DNA of 64,000 nt. Source: Salinimicrobium xinjiangense DSM 19287 (GTDB lineage: Bacteria; Bacteroidota; Bacteroidia; Flavobacteriales; Flavobacteriaceae). Under the pieces are notes generated by a model. That model saw only the letters and a program-made list of their open reading frames with translations. It was not told the origin of the DNA and did no database searches. The translations under genes and the position numbers were made by a program. Location of the stretch: NCBI RefSeq assembly GCF_000423585.1, contig NZ_AUIG01000021.1, positions 31,139-95,138 on the forward strand, given 5' to 3'. How positions within the stretch are numbered: position 1 is the first letter of the stretch; the number at the start of each line of letters is the position of its first letter. Below are positions 34,195-43,212 of the stretch, piece by piece.

Positions 34195-34512
34195 CTAGAA
34201 CAACCAGACCTTAATTATTACAGATATTACTATAAGCAAAATCAGGGTGATTACCATCCAAAGCCAGAAGCGGGCCATTGAAACGGCACTCCCATCTTTA
34301 TTCCCGGTTTCCTGCAATAAGCCGTGTTCTTTTAATAAAGCCTGAGCCCTTTTGAGATCTCCCTCCTCTACCTGCACTCTGACTCCCAATGGAAAATTGG
34401 GTCTGGCAGACTTATCCAGAAATCTATACCTGATATTGTATTGATTAAATATGGTTTCCAGAAGAATGAGCTGGTTCTGCCGGTCAATATATAAAATAGT
34501 CTTGTAGCCCAT
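34195..34512 (-). CDS. DUF2007-like protein with C-terminal membrane helix (A)
   Basis: A 105-residue protein: DUF2007-like domain (about 1-65, ILYIDRQNQLILLETIFNQYNIRYRF ... LGVRVQVEEGDLKRAQALLKEHG) and one C-terminal transmembrane helix (about 82-104). The ATG at 34512 is chosen, as upstream in-frame codons overlap the neighbour gene and are not family-like. It follows the similar gene at 34548 and is probably co-transcribed with it. Confidence 0.7.
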   Translation of the reverse strand: MGYKTILYIDRQNQLILLETIFNQYNIRYRFLDKSARPNFPLGVRVQVEEGDLKRAQALLKEHGLLQETGNKDGSAVSMARFWLWMVITLILLIVISVIIKVWLF

Positions 34513-34547
34513 GTTAGAACCTTGGAAATATTGGATCAAGTATTTAT

Positions 34548-34874
34548 CTATTCCACATTCATGAACCAGGTTATGAGAATTGCCACCAGCACAAGGATCA
34601 AAGCCGCCAGAAAGATGAGGATCCATTTCTTTCCGGGCATTCTCCTCGGTTTGTGAGAGTGAAGGGAATCTACTCTCAGAAATCCTGTTTGATCCAGGAG
34701 CTCCCGGGCCTTCTCCCGGTCCTTTTCGGCCACCTGAATTCTTTTCTGTCCTTCATGAGTTCCGGAAGTTTCGGGCTCAAGTATCCTGTAACCTATTTTT
34801 TCTTCCTCATAGACATTTTTCAGGATGGATACTTCCTGTTCATCTCTTGTAGAATAGATAGTGAAAAATTCCAT
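34548..34874 (-). CDS. DUF2007-like protein with C-terminal membrane helix (B)
   Basis: A 108-residue protein with the same plan as the next gene: a DUF2007-like domain (FFTIYSTRDEQEVSILKNVYEEEKIGYRIL ... RIQVAEKDREKARELLDQTGF), a basic linker (HKPRRMPGKKW) and one C-terminal transmembrane helix (about 84-104). The tandem is probably a duplication, with the domains now strongly diverged. The function is unknown. Confidence 0.75.
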   Translation of the reverse strand: MEFFTIYSTRDEQEVSILKNVYEEEKIGYRILEPETSGTHEGQKRIQVAEKDREKARELLDQTGFLRVDSLHSHKPRRMPGKKWILIFLAALILVLVAILITWFMNVE

Positions 34875-34907
34875 ATCCTCAGCGTGTTGGTTCCTTATAA
34901 AGATAAA

Positions 34908-34938
34908 AAAAACCCTTCTGAAAAATCAGAAGGGTTTT
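34908..34938 (-). terminator. Terminator of the rplU-rpmA operon
   Basis: AAAACCCTTCTGA and TCAGAAGGGTTTT arms; the minus strand reads into eight U. It lies just beyond the rpmA stop. Confidence 0.85.
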
Positions 34939-34959
34939 AATATCTCTAAAAGAAATCTC

Positions 34960-35220
34960 TTATGCCTGGAACGGTTCGATTGAAACGTAAGATTTATTGT
35001 CTTTCTTTTTAGTAAATTTTACAATACCATCTACTCTGGCATGTAAAGTATGATCCTTTCCTGCATACACATTCTCACCTGGATTGTGTGCAGTACCTCT
35101 TTGTCTAACGATGATGTTTCCGGCTACGGCAGCTTGTCCTCCAAAGATCTTCACACCTAAGCGTTTCGATTCAGATTCTCTACCGTTCTTGGAACTACCA
35201 ACTCCTTTTTTGTGAGCCAT
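34960..35220 (-). CDS. rpmA: 50S ribosomal protein L27
   Basis: An 86-residue L27, located at the peptidyl-transferase centre of the 50S subunit. The N-terminus [20 protein letters not shown] is the standard mature sequence without a cleavable Firmicutes-type extension. It follows rplU by 26 bases as in most bacteria. Confidence 0.98.
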   Translation of the reverse strand: MAHKKGVGSSKNGRESESKRLGVKIFGGQAAVAGNIIVRQRGTAHNPGENVYAGKDHTLHARVDGIVKFTKKKDNKSYVSIEPFQA

Positions 35221-35246
35221 TTTATTTCGTTTTTACTGTTAAACTT

Positions 35247-35735
35247 TTAGCTTAAAGCAGCTATTAATTCGGCTTTTTTCATTGAAGAGTAACCCTCAAT
35301 CCCTTTTTCTTTAGCCATTTCTCTTAATTCAACAACCGTGTTGTTATTAAGGTCGTTGTTAGAAGCTTCCTCTTTTTTGTCAGATTTTGGCTCCTCTTTT
35401 TTAGCTGAAGATGCTTTTTTACCATTCACAGAAATTCCTTCAATGGAAATTTCGGTTAAAGACTGGCGATGACCATTCTTTACACGGTAACCTTTTCTTC
35501 TCTTCTTTTTGAAAACAATTACCTTGTCTCCTTTTAAGTGCCTGGTGATCTTAGCATCAACCAAAGCTCCTTCTATAGCTGGGGCGCCAAGGGTAATGTT
35601 ATCACCGTCACCTGTAAGAAGAACTTTATCGAAAGAAACACTGTCTCCTTCTTCTCCTGCAAGCCTGTGAACAAATACCTTCTGGTCTTTTGCAACTTTA
35701 AATTGCTGCCCTGCTATCTCTACAATTGCGTACAT
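35247..35735 (-). CDS. rplU: 50S ribosomal protein L21 with Rho_N-like C-terminal extension
   Basis: Residues 1-104 are a complete L21 ([14 protein letters not shown] ... [21 protein letters not shown]), which binds 23S rRNA in the 50S subunit. Residues 105-130 form a charged, Lys/Glu-rich linker, and 131-162 ([25 protein letters not shown]) match the small Rho N-terminal/SAP-like helical domain. Total length is 162 against the usual ~103. The extension is intact and in frame, so it is a real fusion. It heads the rplU-rpmA operon under a consensus promoter. Confidence 0.95.
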   Translation of the reverse strand: MYAIVEIAGQQFKVAKDQKVFVHRLAGEEGDSVSFDKVLLTGDGDNITLGAPAIEGALVDAKITRHLKGDKVIVFKKKRRKGYRVKNGHRQSLTEISIEGISVNGKKASSAKKEEPKSDKKEEASNNDLNNNTVVELREMAKEKGIEGYSSMKKAELIAALS

Positions 35736-35789
35736 AGCGTATTTAATTAAGGGTTTACTTTCTCGCCCCGATTTTTTTCAAGGCGGGTG

Positions 35790-35819
35790 CAAATATACTC
35801 CTAATTAATTAATTTGCAA
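35790..35819 (-). promoter_or_regulatory. Promoter of rplU-rpmA
   Basis: On the minus strand TTG (35817-35819), 19 bases, TATATTTG (35790-35797): a near-perfect Bacteroidota promoter, 55 bases before the rplU start. Confidence 0.75.
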
Positions 35820-35828
35820 AGGCTTTAT

Positions 35829-36293
35829 TTAATATGTATGTTTCTTTCCCTCAGAGGTATTCCAGGTAGGTTTGTAGAGTTGCATTATGGCAAGAGTAAC
35901 TACAAGAGAGGTAGCGAAACCCATTAGGGCCACCGAAAATATTAACATTCCAATAGGCACAAACCAGTCGGTTTCCCACATGGTGATCAATTGATCCTGA
36001 AAATTCGGATTTAATTCGCTGGTATAGAGAGCAAAGAATCCGGTGAACAAGAAAGTCGCAATAAATCCTGCCATAAGTCCGGCAACAAATCCTTTTTGAT
36101 ATTTAAATTTTCCGCCTTTCTTTTCTTTGTAATGTTTAATGGCAAGAAAAATCCCCACCCCTGTTATTACCAGATTAAATATACTGTAAGCGGGATTGGT
36201 ATGCAGTCCAAACAGGGACAACAGTAAAAAATATGCAATCAACGCAATGGCAATATATATTCCATACATTAATGGAACGGATGATCGTTTCAT
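35829..36293 (-). CDS. DUF4199 family membrane protein
   Basis: A 154-residue protein with four transmembrane helices (about 8-28, 34-52, 66-90 and 106-133). The KYQKGFVAGLMAGFIATFLFTGFFALY segment and the overall helix spacing match DUF4199, a Bacteroidota family of unknown function. It is transcribed alone, upstream of the rplU promoter region. Confidence 0.85.
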   Translation of the reverse strand: MKRSSVPLMYGIYIAIALIAYFLLLSLFGLHTNPAYSIFNLVITGVGIFLAIKHYKEKKGGKFKYQKGFVAGLMAGFIATFLFTGFFALYTSELNPNFQDQLITMWETDWFVPIGMLIFSVALMGFATSLVVTLAIMQLYKPTWNTSEGKKHTY

Positions 36294-36464
36294 GGAGTTG
36301 GTTTTAGTGATTTTGATAAATTTCCAAAAAATATGAAGAAATATCCCTTAATAGCTTGTTAATTTAGAAGCAGACGAGCTCTACCATCTCCTTTTAAAAA
36401 AATTCTGTAACAAATTTCATTTTCGAAAGACCTATAACCGTATTTAATATTAAACCTTTATATA

Positions 36465-37784
36465 ATGATCAACAAACTTAAATTAGCTGCCTTTGCTTTG
36501 TTTGTGGGAGTAACCACCACCGCACAGGAAGTTGAATTTGTTCAGTACTCCCTGGATAACGGTCTGGATGTCATCCTGCACCAGGATAACACGGCGCCGG
36601 TAGTAACTACTTCAGTAATGTATCACGTAGGTTCAAAGGATGAGAATCCTGAAAGAACCGGATTTGCCCACTTCTTCGAACACTTGCTCTTTGAAGGAAC
36701 CGAAAACATTGGAAAAGGAGAATGGTTCAAAATCGTTTCTTCTAATGGTGGAAGTAATAATGCTACCACATCTGATGACCGGACTTATTATTATGAAAAT
36801 TTTCCTTCCAATCAGCTTGAACTTGGATTATGGATGGAATCGGAAAGAATGTTACATCCGGTAATCGACCAGCAGGGAGTCGACACCCAGAACGAAGTTG
36901 TAAAAGAAGAAAAAAGACTGCGTATAGATAATGCTCCCTATGGAAATATCCTTACTGCAGTGAAGCAAAATCTTTTTAAGAACCATCCTTACAGATGGTC
37001 TCCTATTGGTTCAATGGAGCATCTTGACGCAGCTACTTTAGAAGAGTTTCGTGCTTTTAACGACAAATTCTATGTACCCAACAACGCTACTCTTGTTGTA
37101 GCCGGGGATATTGATATTGAAAAAACAAAAAAACTGGTAGAAGCCTACTTTAGTGAAATCCCTAGAGGCGAACCTGTTGTAAAAGAAGAGTTCGTTGAGG
37201 AGCCAATTACTCAGCAAATGGAGGCTACTTATCACGATCCAAATATTCAGATCCCCGCTATTGCCCTTGCCTGGAGAACACCTTCAATGAAGGAGCGTGA
37301 TGCTTATGTACTGGATATGATCTCATCTGTACTTTCTGATGGAAAATCTTCCCGACTTTACAAAAAACTTGTAGACGACCAGAAGCAGGCGCTTCAAATC
37401 GGCGCTTTCAACATAGCCCAGGAAGATTATGGTCAGTATGTTGTATTCGGTTTGCCATTGGGCGAAACTTCGCTGGACACGCTTGTTTCTGAAGTAGATG
37501 AAGAAATCAAAAAACTGCAGACAGAGCTAATTAGCCAGAGAGAGTACGAAAAACTACAGAATAAATTCGAGAACAGGTACGTAAACTCCAATAGCAGTGT
37601 TGCGGGTATAGCAAGTTCCCTTGCTACTTACCACCAGCTTTACGGCAATATTGATCTTATCAATGAAGAGATCGACATTTACAGATCCATTACCCGGGAG
37701 GAGATAAGAGATGTTGCCAACAAATATCTAAATCCAAATCAGCGCTTAAAACTGGAATACCTTCCGGAGGCTTCTGAACAATAA
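36465..37784 (+). CDS. M16 zinc peptidase (active subunit)
   Basis: A 439-residue exported insulinase/M16-type peptidase. The signal peptide is residues 1-20 (TTTAQ). The inverted zinc motif HFFEH is at 69-73, with the third ligand Glu149 in the TQNEVVKEEKR helix, 75 residues downstream. The second domain has the usual R-x5-Y-like substrate-holding region. It likely forms a clam-shell heterodimer with the next gene, which begins 15 bases on and has no zinc motif. It is probably periplasmic. The substrate is unknown. Confidence 0.93.
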   Translation: MINKLKLAAFALFVGVTTTAQEVEFVQYSLDNGLDVILHQDNTAPVVTTSVMYHVGSKDENPERTGFAHFFEHLLFEGTENIGKGEWFKIVSSNGGSNNATTSDDRTYYYENFPSNQLELGLWMESERMLHPVIDQQGVDTQNEVVKEEKRLRIDNAPYGNILTAVKQNLFKNHPYRWSPIGSMEHLDAATLEEFRAFNDKFYVPNNATLVVAGDIDIEKTKKLVEAYFSEIPRGEPVVKEEFVEEPITQQMEATYHDPNIQIPAIALAWRTPSMKERDAYVLDMISSVLSDGKSSRLYKKLVDDQKQALQIGAFNIAQEDYGQYVVFGLPLGETSLDTLVSEVDEEIKKLQTELISQREYEKLQNKFENRYVNSNSSVAGIASSLATYHQLYGNIDLINEEIDIYRSITREEIRDVANKYLNPNQRLKLEYLPEASEQ

Positions 37785-37799
37785 AAATTTAAGATCAAG

Positions 37800-39866
37800 A
37801 TGAAGAACAAAATATTAGCATTAGCAGTACTGTTCCTTGCGACTACAGCAATACAGGCTCAACAAATTGACCGCAGCACACAGCCGAAAGCAGGTCCTGC
37901 CCCCGAGATCAACCTGGGAAAACCTGAAACCTTTACTCTTAAAAACGGACTGAAAGTTCTGGTAGTTGAAAACCACAAATTACCCAGGGTTTCCATGACT
38001 CTTACTATGGATAATCCTCCTCATGCCGAAGGTGAAAAAGCTGGCGTAGCTTCTCTTATGGGAGCAATGTTGGGCGAAGGCACAAAGAGCATTCCCAAGG
38101 AGAAATTTAATGAAGAGGTAGATTACCTTGGAGCTAACCTGAATTTCTTTTCACGGGGAGCTTCAGCAAATACTCTATCAAAATATTTTCCCCGGGTACT
38201 GGAATTAATGGCCCAGGGCGCTCTTAACCCTGATCTTAACCAGGAGCAGTTTGAGACTGAAAAGGAGCGCAGTCTGGAAAATCTTAAGAGCAGTGAGAAA
38301 GATGTGGCTTCAAATGCAAGAAGAATAAGCAGCGCCCTTAGCTATGGGAAGAACCACCCTTACGGAGAATTCACAACTAAAGAAAGTGTAGAAAATCTTA
38401 CTCTTGCCGATGTTCAGCAGTACTATCAAAACTTTTATGTGCCTCAAAATGCATATCTGGTTGTGATTGGAGACGTAAAAACTCCCGAAGTCAAAAAACT
38501 TGTTGAGAAGAATTTTAGTTCCTGGAAGAAAAAGGAGCTTCCAAAGACCAACCTTCCTGAAACTAAAAACGTTCCTCAAACAGAAGTGAACTTTGTAGAT
38601 TTTCCAAACGCAGTTCAGAGTGAGGTACAGGTAACCAACACTATTCAGCTAAAAAAAGGAGATCCGGATTATTTCCCTGTGCTAATCGCAAACAAGATCC
38701 TTGGTGGCGGTGGAGAGGCAAGATTGTTCCTTAATCTACGTGAAGACAAGGGATATACTTATGGTGCCTATTCAAGCACAGGAGACGATAAATATGTAGC
38801 CCGTTTTGTCGCTAGTGCCAGCGTTCGTAACGCAGTAACAGATTCGGCTGTTGTAGCCTTCCTTGACGAGTTACACAGAATTAGAAATGAAAAGGTATCT
38901 CAAGAAGAGTTGGCTAACGCAAAGGCCAAGTATACGGGAGATTTCGTAATGGCTTTAGAACGTCCTTCCACAATAGCACAGTATGCTCTGAACATTGAAA
39001 CCAATCAGTTACCCGCTAATTTTTATCAGACTTACCTGCAAAAGATCAATGCAGTAACTATAGATGACATTCAAAGAGTAGCAAAGAAATACTACCTGGC
39101 AGATAATGCGAGGATCGTAGTAGTAGGCAAAGGAAGTGAAGTAGCCGAATCTTTAGAGAATCTTACCTACAATGGAAAAGATATTCCGGTGAAGTATTTT
39201 GACAAATACGCAAATGCAATCGAAAAACCGGATTACAACAAGAGTGTGGATCCATCGGTGACTGTTTCTAAGATCTTTAATGACTACATCAAAGCCATTG
39301 GTGGCAAAGAGGCTGTTGAAGACGTGGAATCGGTTTACATTATGGCTCAGGCTGAAATCCAGGGGCAAAAAATGGATCTTGAATCAAAAGTGACAGCTTC
39401 GGGAAAATCTTCCCAGGAAGTTGGAATGGGAGGTAATGTTATCCAGAGACAGATCTTCAATGGAGCTACAGGTTTCGTTGCTGCACAGGGACAGAAAATT
39501 CCTTTCACTGAAGACCAGGTTATTGCTGCCAAAGCCGAAGCTCATCCATTTCCCGAGCTAATTGCAGATAATGCAAGCCTGCAGGGATTGGAAGACGTTG
39601 ATGGTGAGGAAGCTTATGCCGTAAAAATGGATGAGAACACCATCAACTATTACAGCAAGAACAGCGGTCTAAAGATCAAGCAGGTAAAAACTATGCAACA
39701 AGGACCACAAACGATGACCATTCCTATTGTTTACAGTGATTATCGTGAAGTTAACGGAGTGAAATTCCCCTTTAGCTTAAGCCAGACAATGGGCCCAATG
39801 ACATTAAACTTTGAAGTATCGGAGGTGAAAATAAATGAAGGAGTAACTGATGCCGATTTTGAATAA
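37800..39866 (+). CDS. M16 peptidase-like inactive subunit with extra C-terminal domain
   Basis: A 688-residue exported protein (signal 1-20, AIQAQ). Residues ~30-470 are two M16 domains, but the zinc site is replaced: the segment aligned with HxxEH reads GVASLMGAMLGEGT. Residues ~475-688 form an additional domain with a LolA/outer-membrane lipoprotein-sorting-like look (NDYIKAIGGKEAVEDVESVYIMAQAEIQG ... YSDYREVNGVKFPFSLSQ). In two-gene M16B systems the inactive member supplies the substrate-binding half. The extra domain is unusual for bacterial M16B partners, though seen in Bacteroidota. Confidence 0.88.
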   Translation: MKNKILALAVLFLATTAIQAQQIDRSTQPKAGPAPEINLGKPETFTLKNGLKVLVVENHKLPRVSMTLTMDNPPHAEGEKAGVASLMGAMLGEGTKSIPKEKFNEEVDYLGANLNFFSRGASANTLSKYFPRVLELMAQGALNPDLNQEQFETEKERSLENLKSSEKDVASNARRISSALSYGKNHPYGEFTTKESVENLTLADVQQYYQNFYVPQNAYLVVIGDVKTPEVKKLVEKNFSSWKKKELPKTNLPETKNVPQTEVNFVDFPNAVQSEVQVTNTIQLKKGDPDYFPVLIANKILGGGGEARLFLNLREDKGYTYGAYSSTGDDKYVARFVASASVRNAVTDSAVVAFLDELHRIRNEKVSQEELANAKAKYTGDFVMALERPSTIAQYALNIETNQLPANFYQTYLQKINAVTIDDIQRVAKKYYLADNARIVVVGKGSEVAESLENLTYNGKDIPVKYFDKYANAIEKPDYNKSVDPSVTVSKIFNDYIKAIGGKEAVEDVESVYIMAQAEIQGQKMDLESKVTASGKSSQEVGMGGNVIQRQIFNGATGFVAAQGQKIPFTEDQVIAAKAEAHPFPELIADNASLQGLEDVDGEEAYAVKMDENTINYYSKNSGLKIKQVKTMQQGPQTMTIPIVYSDYREVNGVKFPFSLSQTMGPMTLNFEVSEVKINEGVTDADFE

Positions 39867-39886
39867 CTGGAATAGCCTTTAGAAAA

Positions 39887-39914
39887 GAACCGGCTTAAAG
39901 GCCGGTTTTTTTTA
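39887..39914 (+). terminator. Terminator of the M16 pair
   Basis: AACCGGC, six-base loop, GCCGGTT followed by a run of eight T. Confidence 0.88.
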
Positions 39915-40147
39915 TGGATATAGATGCGGGAAAAGAATCCAAAAACTGAGCCTTATTGTTCAAGGTTGAAAAGGCCTTTTGGAGGATATCGGTTTAAAAA
40001 AAAACTTAATTGTATTTCGCGATGAATAATCCCAGGAATTAATGAGGGCTTCTGGATTTAATCAGAACTAATGATATAATAACAAAAGTTGCCACTCAAA
40101 AATGGCAAATATCTTAACAATTTCTTTTGTCCCTAAGAGTTATCTTA

Positions 40148-40321
40148 CTATACAAATAGAGAGTCATCTGTAGCAGACGAAGCTAACTCAGTTGCCTGCA
40201 CCTTTACAGAATTCTGTTCTTCTTTCTGAAGATCAGCAAGTTCAGCCGCTGCGAATTGCCATGCGACCAGAAGGAAAAAGCCTATAAAAAAGGCGAAACC
40301 AAAAAATAAACGTTTTTTCAT
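40148..40321 (-). CDS. 57-aa exported or membrane microprotein
   Basis: A small ORF too short for usual cut-offs. It translates to a Lys/Arg start (MKKRLFFGFA), a strongly hydrophobic stretch (about 6-20), WQFAAAELADLQ, then a polar, Ser/Glu-rich tail ending TDDSLFV. This is either a signal peptide with a short mature part or a single-span membrane protein. It lies between the M16 terminator and the EamA gene, both of which are on separate transcripts. It has no recognised homologue by eye; conservation is the decisive test. Confidence 0.55.
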   Translation of the reverse strand: MKKRLFFGFAFFIGFFLLVAWQFAAAELADLQKEEQNSVKVQATELASSATDDSLFV

Positions 40322-40390
40322 AGGAGTAGGGTTTCCGATGTTTAACTTAAAGTAAAGTTAATTTAAAGTTAAAAGGATTCCAAATGGAAT

Positions 40391-41275
40391 CTACAATTTT
40401 CTTCGGCGGCTATTCACAATTAACACTCCCAGGATGATAATAACTCCTGAAATTATCTGAAAAAAAGTAAACTTTTCACCGTCCAAAAATCCCCAACCCA
40501 GCGCTACAATTGGCACGAGATAAGTTACTGAAGTAGAGAATACAGGATCTGAGATTTGTATTAATTTGTTGAAAACTATTAAGGCGGCACCTGTACCCAC
40601 CACACCTAAAAGGCCGATATAAAGTAAACTTAAAGGTACCTGGGGAGCAGTAAGGGCTTCTGCGGAAAAGAATCCTGTCGAAGCCAGCACAGCAAGCGCA
40701 GGGATTAGGATCACAATAAAATTGCCCGTGGTAATGGAGAGCGCCGGAAGCGTTTGAAGATGTTTTTTGATCACATTTGCGTTGAAACCATAAAACAGGG
40801 ACGCCAGTATCACCAACAGGGAATACCAGTAATTCTGATCTGGATTCACCTGTGCTCCACTCCATATTAAAGCCGTAGTCCCGGCAAGACCTATCATTAC
40901 ACCAATAAATTTCTTTTTTATAAAAGCGGCCTCAAAAAGCAGGATGCCTACAATCATAGAGAGTAACGGAGTTGTGGAGTTGAGGATAGATACTATGGCA
41001 CTATCGATCTCTGTCTCGGCAAAGGAAAATAAATAAGCAGGAAAGAAAGTTCCAAAGAAGCCTGAAAAGGTAATCCATATCCATTGTTTACCTTTTATCT
41101 TTCTTAAACTTTTAAAACCTATGAGTAATAAAAAAACAGCAGCGAAGACGCTCCGAAGTGATCCTACCTGCAGCGGCGTAAGCCCCACCAAACCTTTTTT
41201 AATCAAAATAAAGGAACTTCCCCAAACCAGAGCGAGCAGGCAGAGGTAGATCCATTTAAGTTTATCATTGCTCAT
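40391..41275 (-). CDS. EamA/DMT-type metabolite exporter
   Basis: A 294-residue ten-helix drug/metabolite transporter of the EamA family, composed of two homologous five-helix halves. Family features are LVWGSSFILIKKGL at the start, SFAETEIDSAIVSILNSTTPLLSMIVG in the first half, and LPIVALGWGFLDGE near the end. It is an inner-membrane exporter with unknown substrate. It lies next to gldD but is separated by 42 bases and a different regulatory gap. Confidence 0.9.
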   Translation of the reverse strand: MSNDKLKWIYLCLLALVWGSSFILIKKGLVGLTPLQVGSLRSVFAAVFLLLIGFKSLRKIKGKQWIWITFSGFFGTFFPAYLFSFAETEIDSAIVSILNSTTPLLSMIVGILLFEAAFIKKKFIGVMIGLAGTTALIWSGAQVNPDQNYWYSLLVILASLFYGFNANVIKKHLQTLPALSITTGNFIVILIPALAVLASTGFFSAEALTAPQVPLSLLYIGLLGVVGTGAALIVFNKLIQISDPVFSTSVTYLVPIVALGWGFLDGEKFTFFQIISGVIIILGVLIVNSRRRKL

Positions 41276-41317
41276 GTGGAGATTTTAAGGCCGCAAAAAT
41301 AGGGAAACAAAGAGATT

Positions 41318-41875
41318 TTATTCCCACTCTACAGTCTCCATTAAATGGCGAATATCCCTTTTGAGGTAGGCGGCAGCAGGAAGAATAGAATCAAAATTAG
41401 GTTGAGCTTCAAAGTAAACAGAACCCGTTAAAAAGTGTTTCACACTGTCTGTGAGATAAAACTGAGCCTGGGAAGCAGCATTACCTGAAACCTGATAAAA
41501 CATTCCATAAGTACGATGCAGGTCATTTTTATATAAAGAACCTTCTATGGCATCGGCTTTAATAGTATGCTGTAAAGGTAATTTTTGGGCATCCCTAAGT
41601 AAAGAATCCAGATTGTTCCTCACCGGCTGATAGGTAATGAAGATAGTTCCACGAAGCCTTTCGTATTCCAGATTTATCCAGCAATCCCGACTTGCCCGAG
41701 CCGGTTTTACCCGGGCAATTATATTTTTTTCAAAACTGTAGGGACAGTCCGGGTCATAGGATTCATAAACCGGAAGAGGATATTCAAGAGCAAGATAAGC
41801 TCCTGGTTTAGGCTGTACCTCATCTCCACAGGAATATAATCCCCCTAAAAGAAGCAAAAAGATCAGCTTTTTCAT
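41318..41875 (-). CDS. gldD: Gliding-motility lipoprotein GldD
   Basis: A 185-residue lipoprotein: signal ending at Cys16 (GGLYSC) and the characteristic PKPGAYLALEYPLPVYESYDPDCPYSFE N-terminal region. In Flavobacterium johnsoniae GldD is essential for gliding and type IX secretion. The four-base overlap with gldE (ATG inside the gldE stop region) shows co-translation. The mechanism is unknown; it is placed in the cell envelope. Confidence 0.94.
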   Translation of the reverse strand: MKKLIFLLLLGGLYSCGDEVQPKPGAYLALEYPLPVYESYDPDCPYSFEKNIIARVKPARASRDCWINLEYERLRGTIFITYQPVRNNLDSLLRDAQKLPLQHTIKADAIEGSLYKNDLHRTYGMFYQVSGNAASQAQFYLTDSVKHFLTGSVYFEAQPNFDSILPAAAYLKRDIRHLMETVEWE

Positions 41876-43191
41876 ACCCCCTTAATATTCACTTTTATTT
41901 GTTTTATTCTTTTCTTATCCACAGCTTCGACGGTAAAACTAAAAGCGTCAAAGAGTATGACATCATTCTTTTTCGGGAAATTCCCTGAGATCTCGAGAAG
42001 GAATCCTGCAAGAGTTTCCGCTTCCCCCTTATTCTCTTCAAACAATTCCGGATTTTCAAGTTTTATCACCCGGTAAAAATCCTTTAAGGGTGTTTTCCCT
42101 TCAAAAACGTAGTTGTTTTCATCAAGCTTGGAAAATATGAGATCTTCGTCATCGAATTCATCACTTATATCTCCTACAATTTCTTCTATGATATCTTCCA
42201 GAGAAATGAGTCCGCTGGTTCCACCATATTCGTCTACAACGATCGCCAGATGATTTTTCTTGTTCTTGAAATCATTGAGCAGATCATCGAGTTTTTTATT
42301 TTCAGGAACGAAATAGGGCTCTCTGAGCAGAGAAGTCCATTCATAATTTTCCTCCTCCAGGAATGGCAAAAGGTCCTTTACATAAAGAATACCCGTGACA
42401 TTGTCAATATTATCCTTATAAACAGGAATCCGGGAATAGCCGTTTTCTATGACCTCCGGAATAATTTCGGAATATGGCTGGTTCTCGTTAAGGGCGAAAA
42501 TATCCATTCGCGGCCGCATTACCTGCTTTGTATCAGTATTCCCAAAAGAGACAATCCCTCTTAGTATCTTTTGCTCCTCTTTGGTAGTATCATGCTGACT
42601 CGTCAACTCAAGCGCCTGTGATAATTGATCTACACTCAGCCCCAGGCTTTTATTACCCAGTCTCTCATGGATACTTAGGGTCACGGCTCTCATTGGAATA
42701 CTTAGGGGGGAGAAAATCTTATCAAGGAAATTGAGAGGATAAGCCATAAAATGGGAAAATACTACCCTGTTCCTGCTGGCGTATACTTTGGGGAGGATCT
42801 CTCCAAAAAGAAGAATCAGAAAAGTGACTACAACCACCTCCAGTAGAAACTGAAGATCAACTCCCATGACCACTGTGTCTATATTTTCAAATGCCGCGTC
42901 TGTGAGATTATCAAACAGAAGGATTATGGCTATATTGATCATATTATTGGCTACTAATATTGTGGCCAACAATTTCTTAGGCTTGTCCAGAAGATCGATA
43001 ACGATCTGTTCCTTTACGCTCCTTTTGGTCTCTTCGGCCTCAAAGTCGGCAGGCGTAAGAGAAAAGAATGCCACCTCTGCACCAGAAATGAGCGCAGAAG
43101 AAATAAGCAGGAGCAGTGTGAGTACTACACCAAAAAGCTGCGAAAAATTATCTACAAAAAGAGGAATTAAACTGGCAGGATCAGGATCCAA
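41872..43191 (-). CDS. gldE: Gliding-motility-associated protein GldE (CorC/HlyC type)
   Basis: A 439-residue membrane protein: DUF21/CNNM transmembrane domain (about 10-190 with four hydrophobic helices), paired CBS domains (about 215-335, MRPRMDIFALNE and YEWTSLLREPYFVPENKKLDDLL), and a C-terminal CorC_HlyC domain with FEGKTPLKDFYRV. In F. johnsoniae extra copies of gldE partly suppress gldD defects. It follows ssb by 21 bases and overlaps gldD, in the conserved ssb-gldE-gldD order. Confidence 0.94.
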   Translation of the reverse strand: MDPDPASLIPLFVDNFSQLFGVVLTLLLLISSALISGAEVAFFSLTPADFEAEETKRSVKEQIVIDLLDKPKKLLATILVANNMINIAIILLFDNLTDAAFENIDTVVMGVDLQFLLEVVVVTFLILLFGEILPKVYASRNRVVFSHFMAYPLNFLDKIFSPLSIPMRAVTLSIHERLGNKSLGLSVDQLSQALELTSQHDTTKEEQKILRGIVSFGNTDTKQVMRPRMDIFALNENQPYSEIIPEVIENGYSRIPVYKDNIDNVTGILYVKDLLPFLEEENYEWTSLLREPYFVPENKKLDDLLNDFKNKKNHLAIVVDEYGGTSGLISLEDIIEEIVGDISDEFDDEDLIFSKLDENNYVFEGKTPLKDFYRVIKLENPELFEENKGEAETLAGFLLEISGNFPKKNDVILFDAFSFTVEAVDKKRIKQIKVNIKGV

Positions 43192-43212
43192 ATGTTTAGC
43201 TTTTAATTAAAC

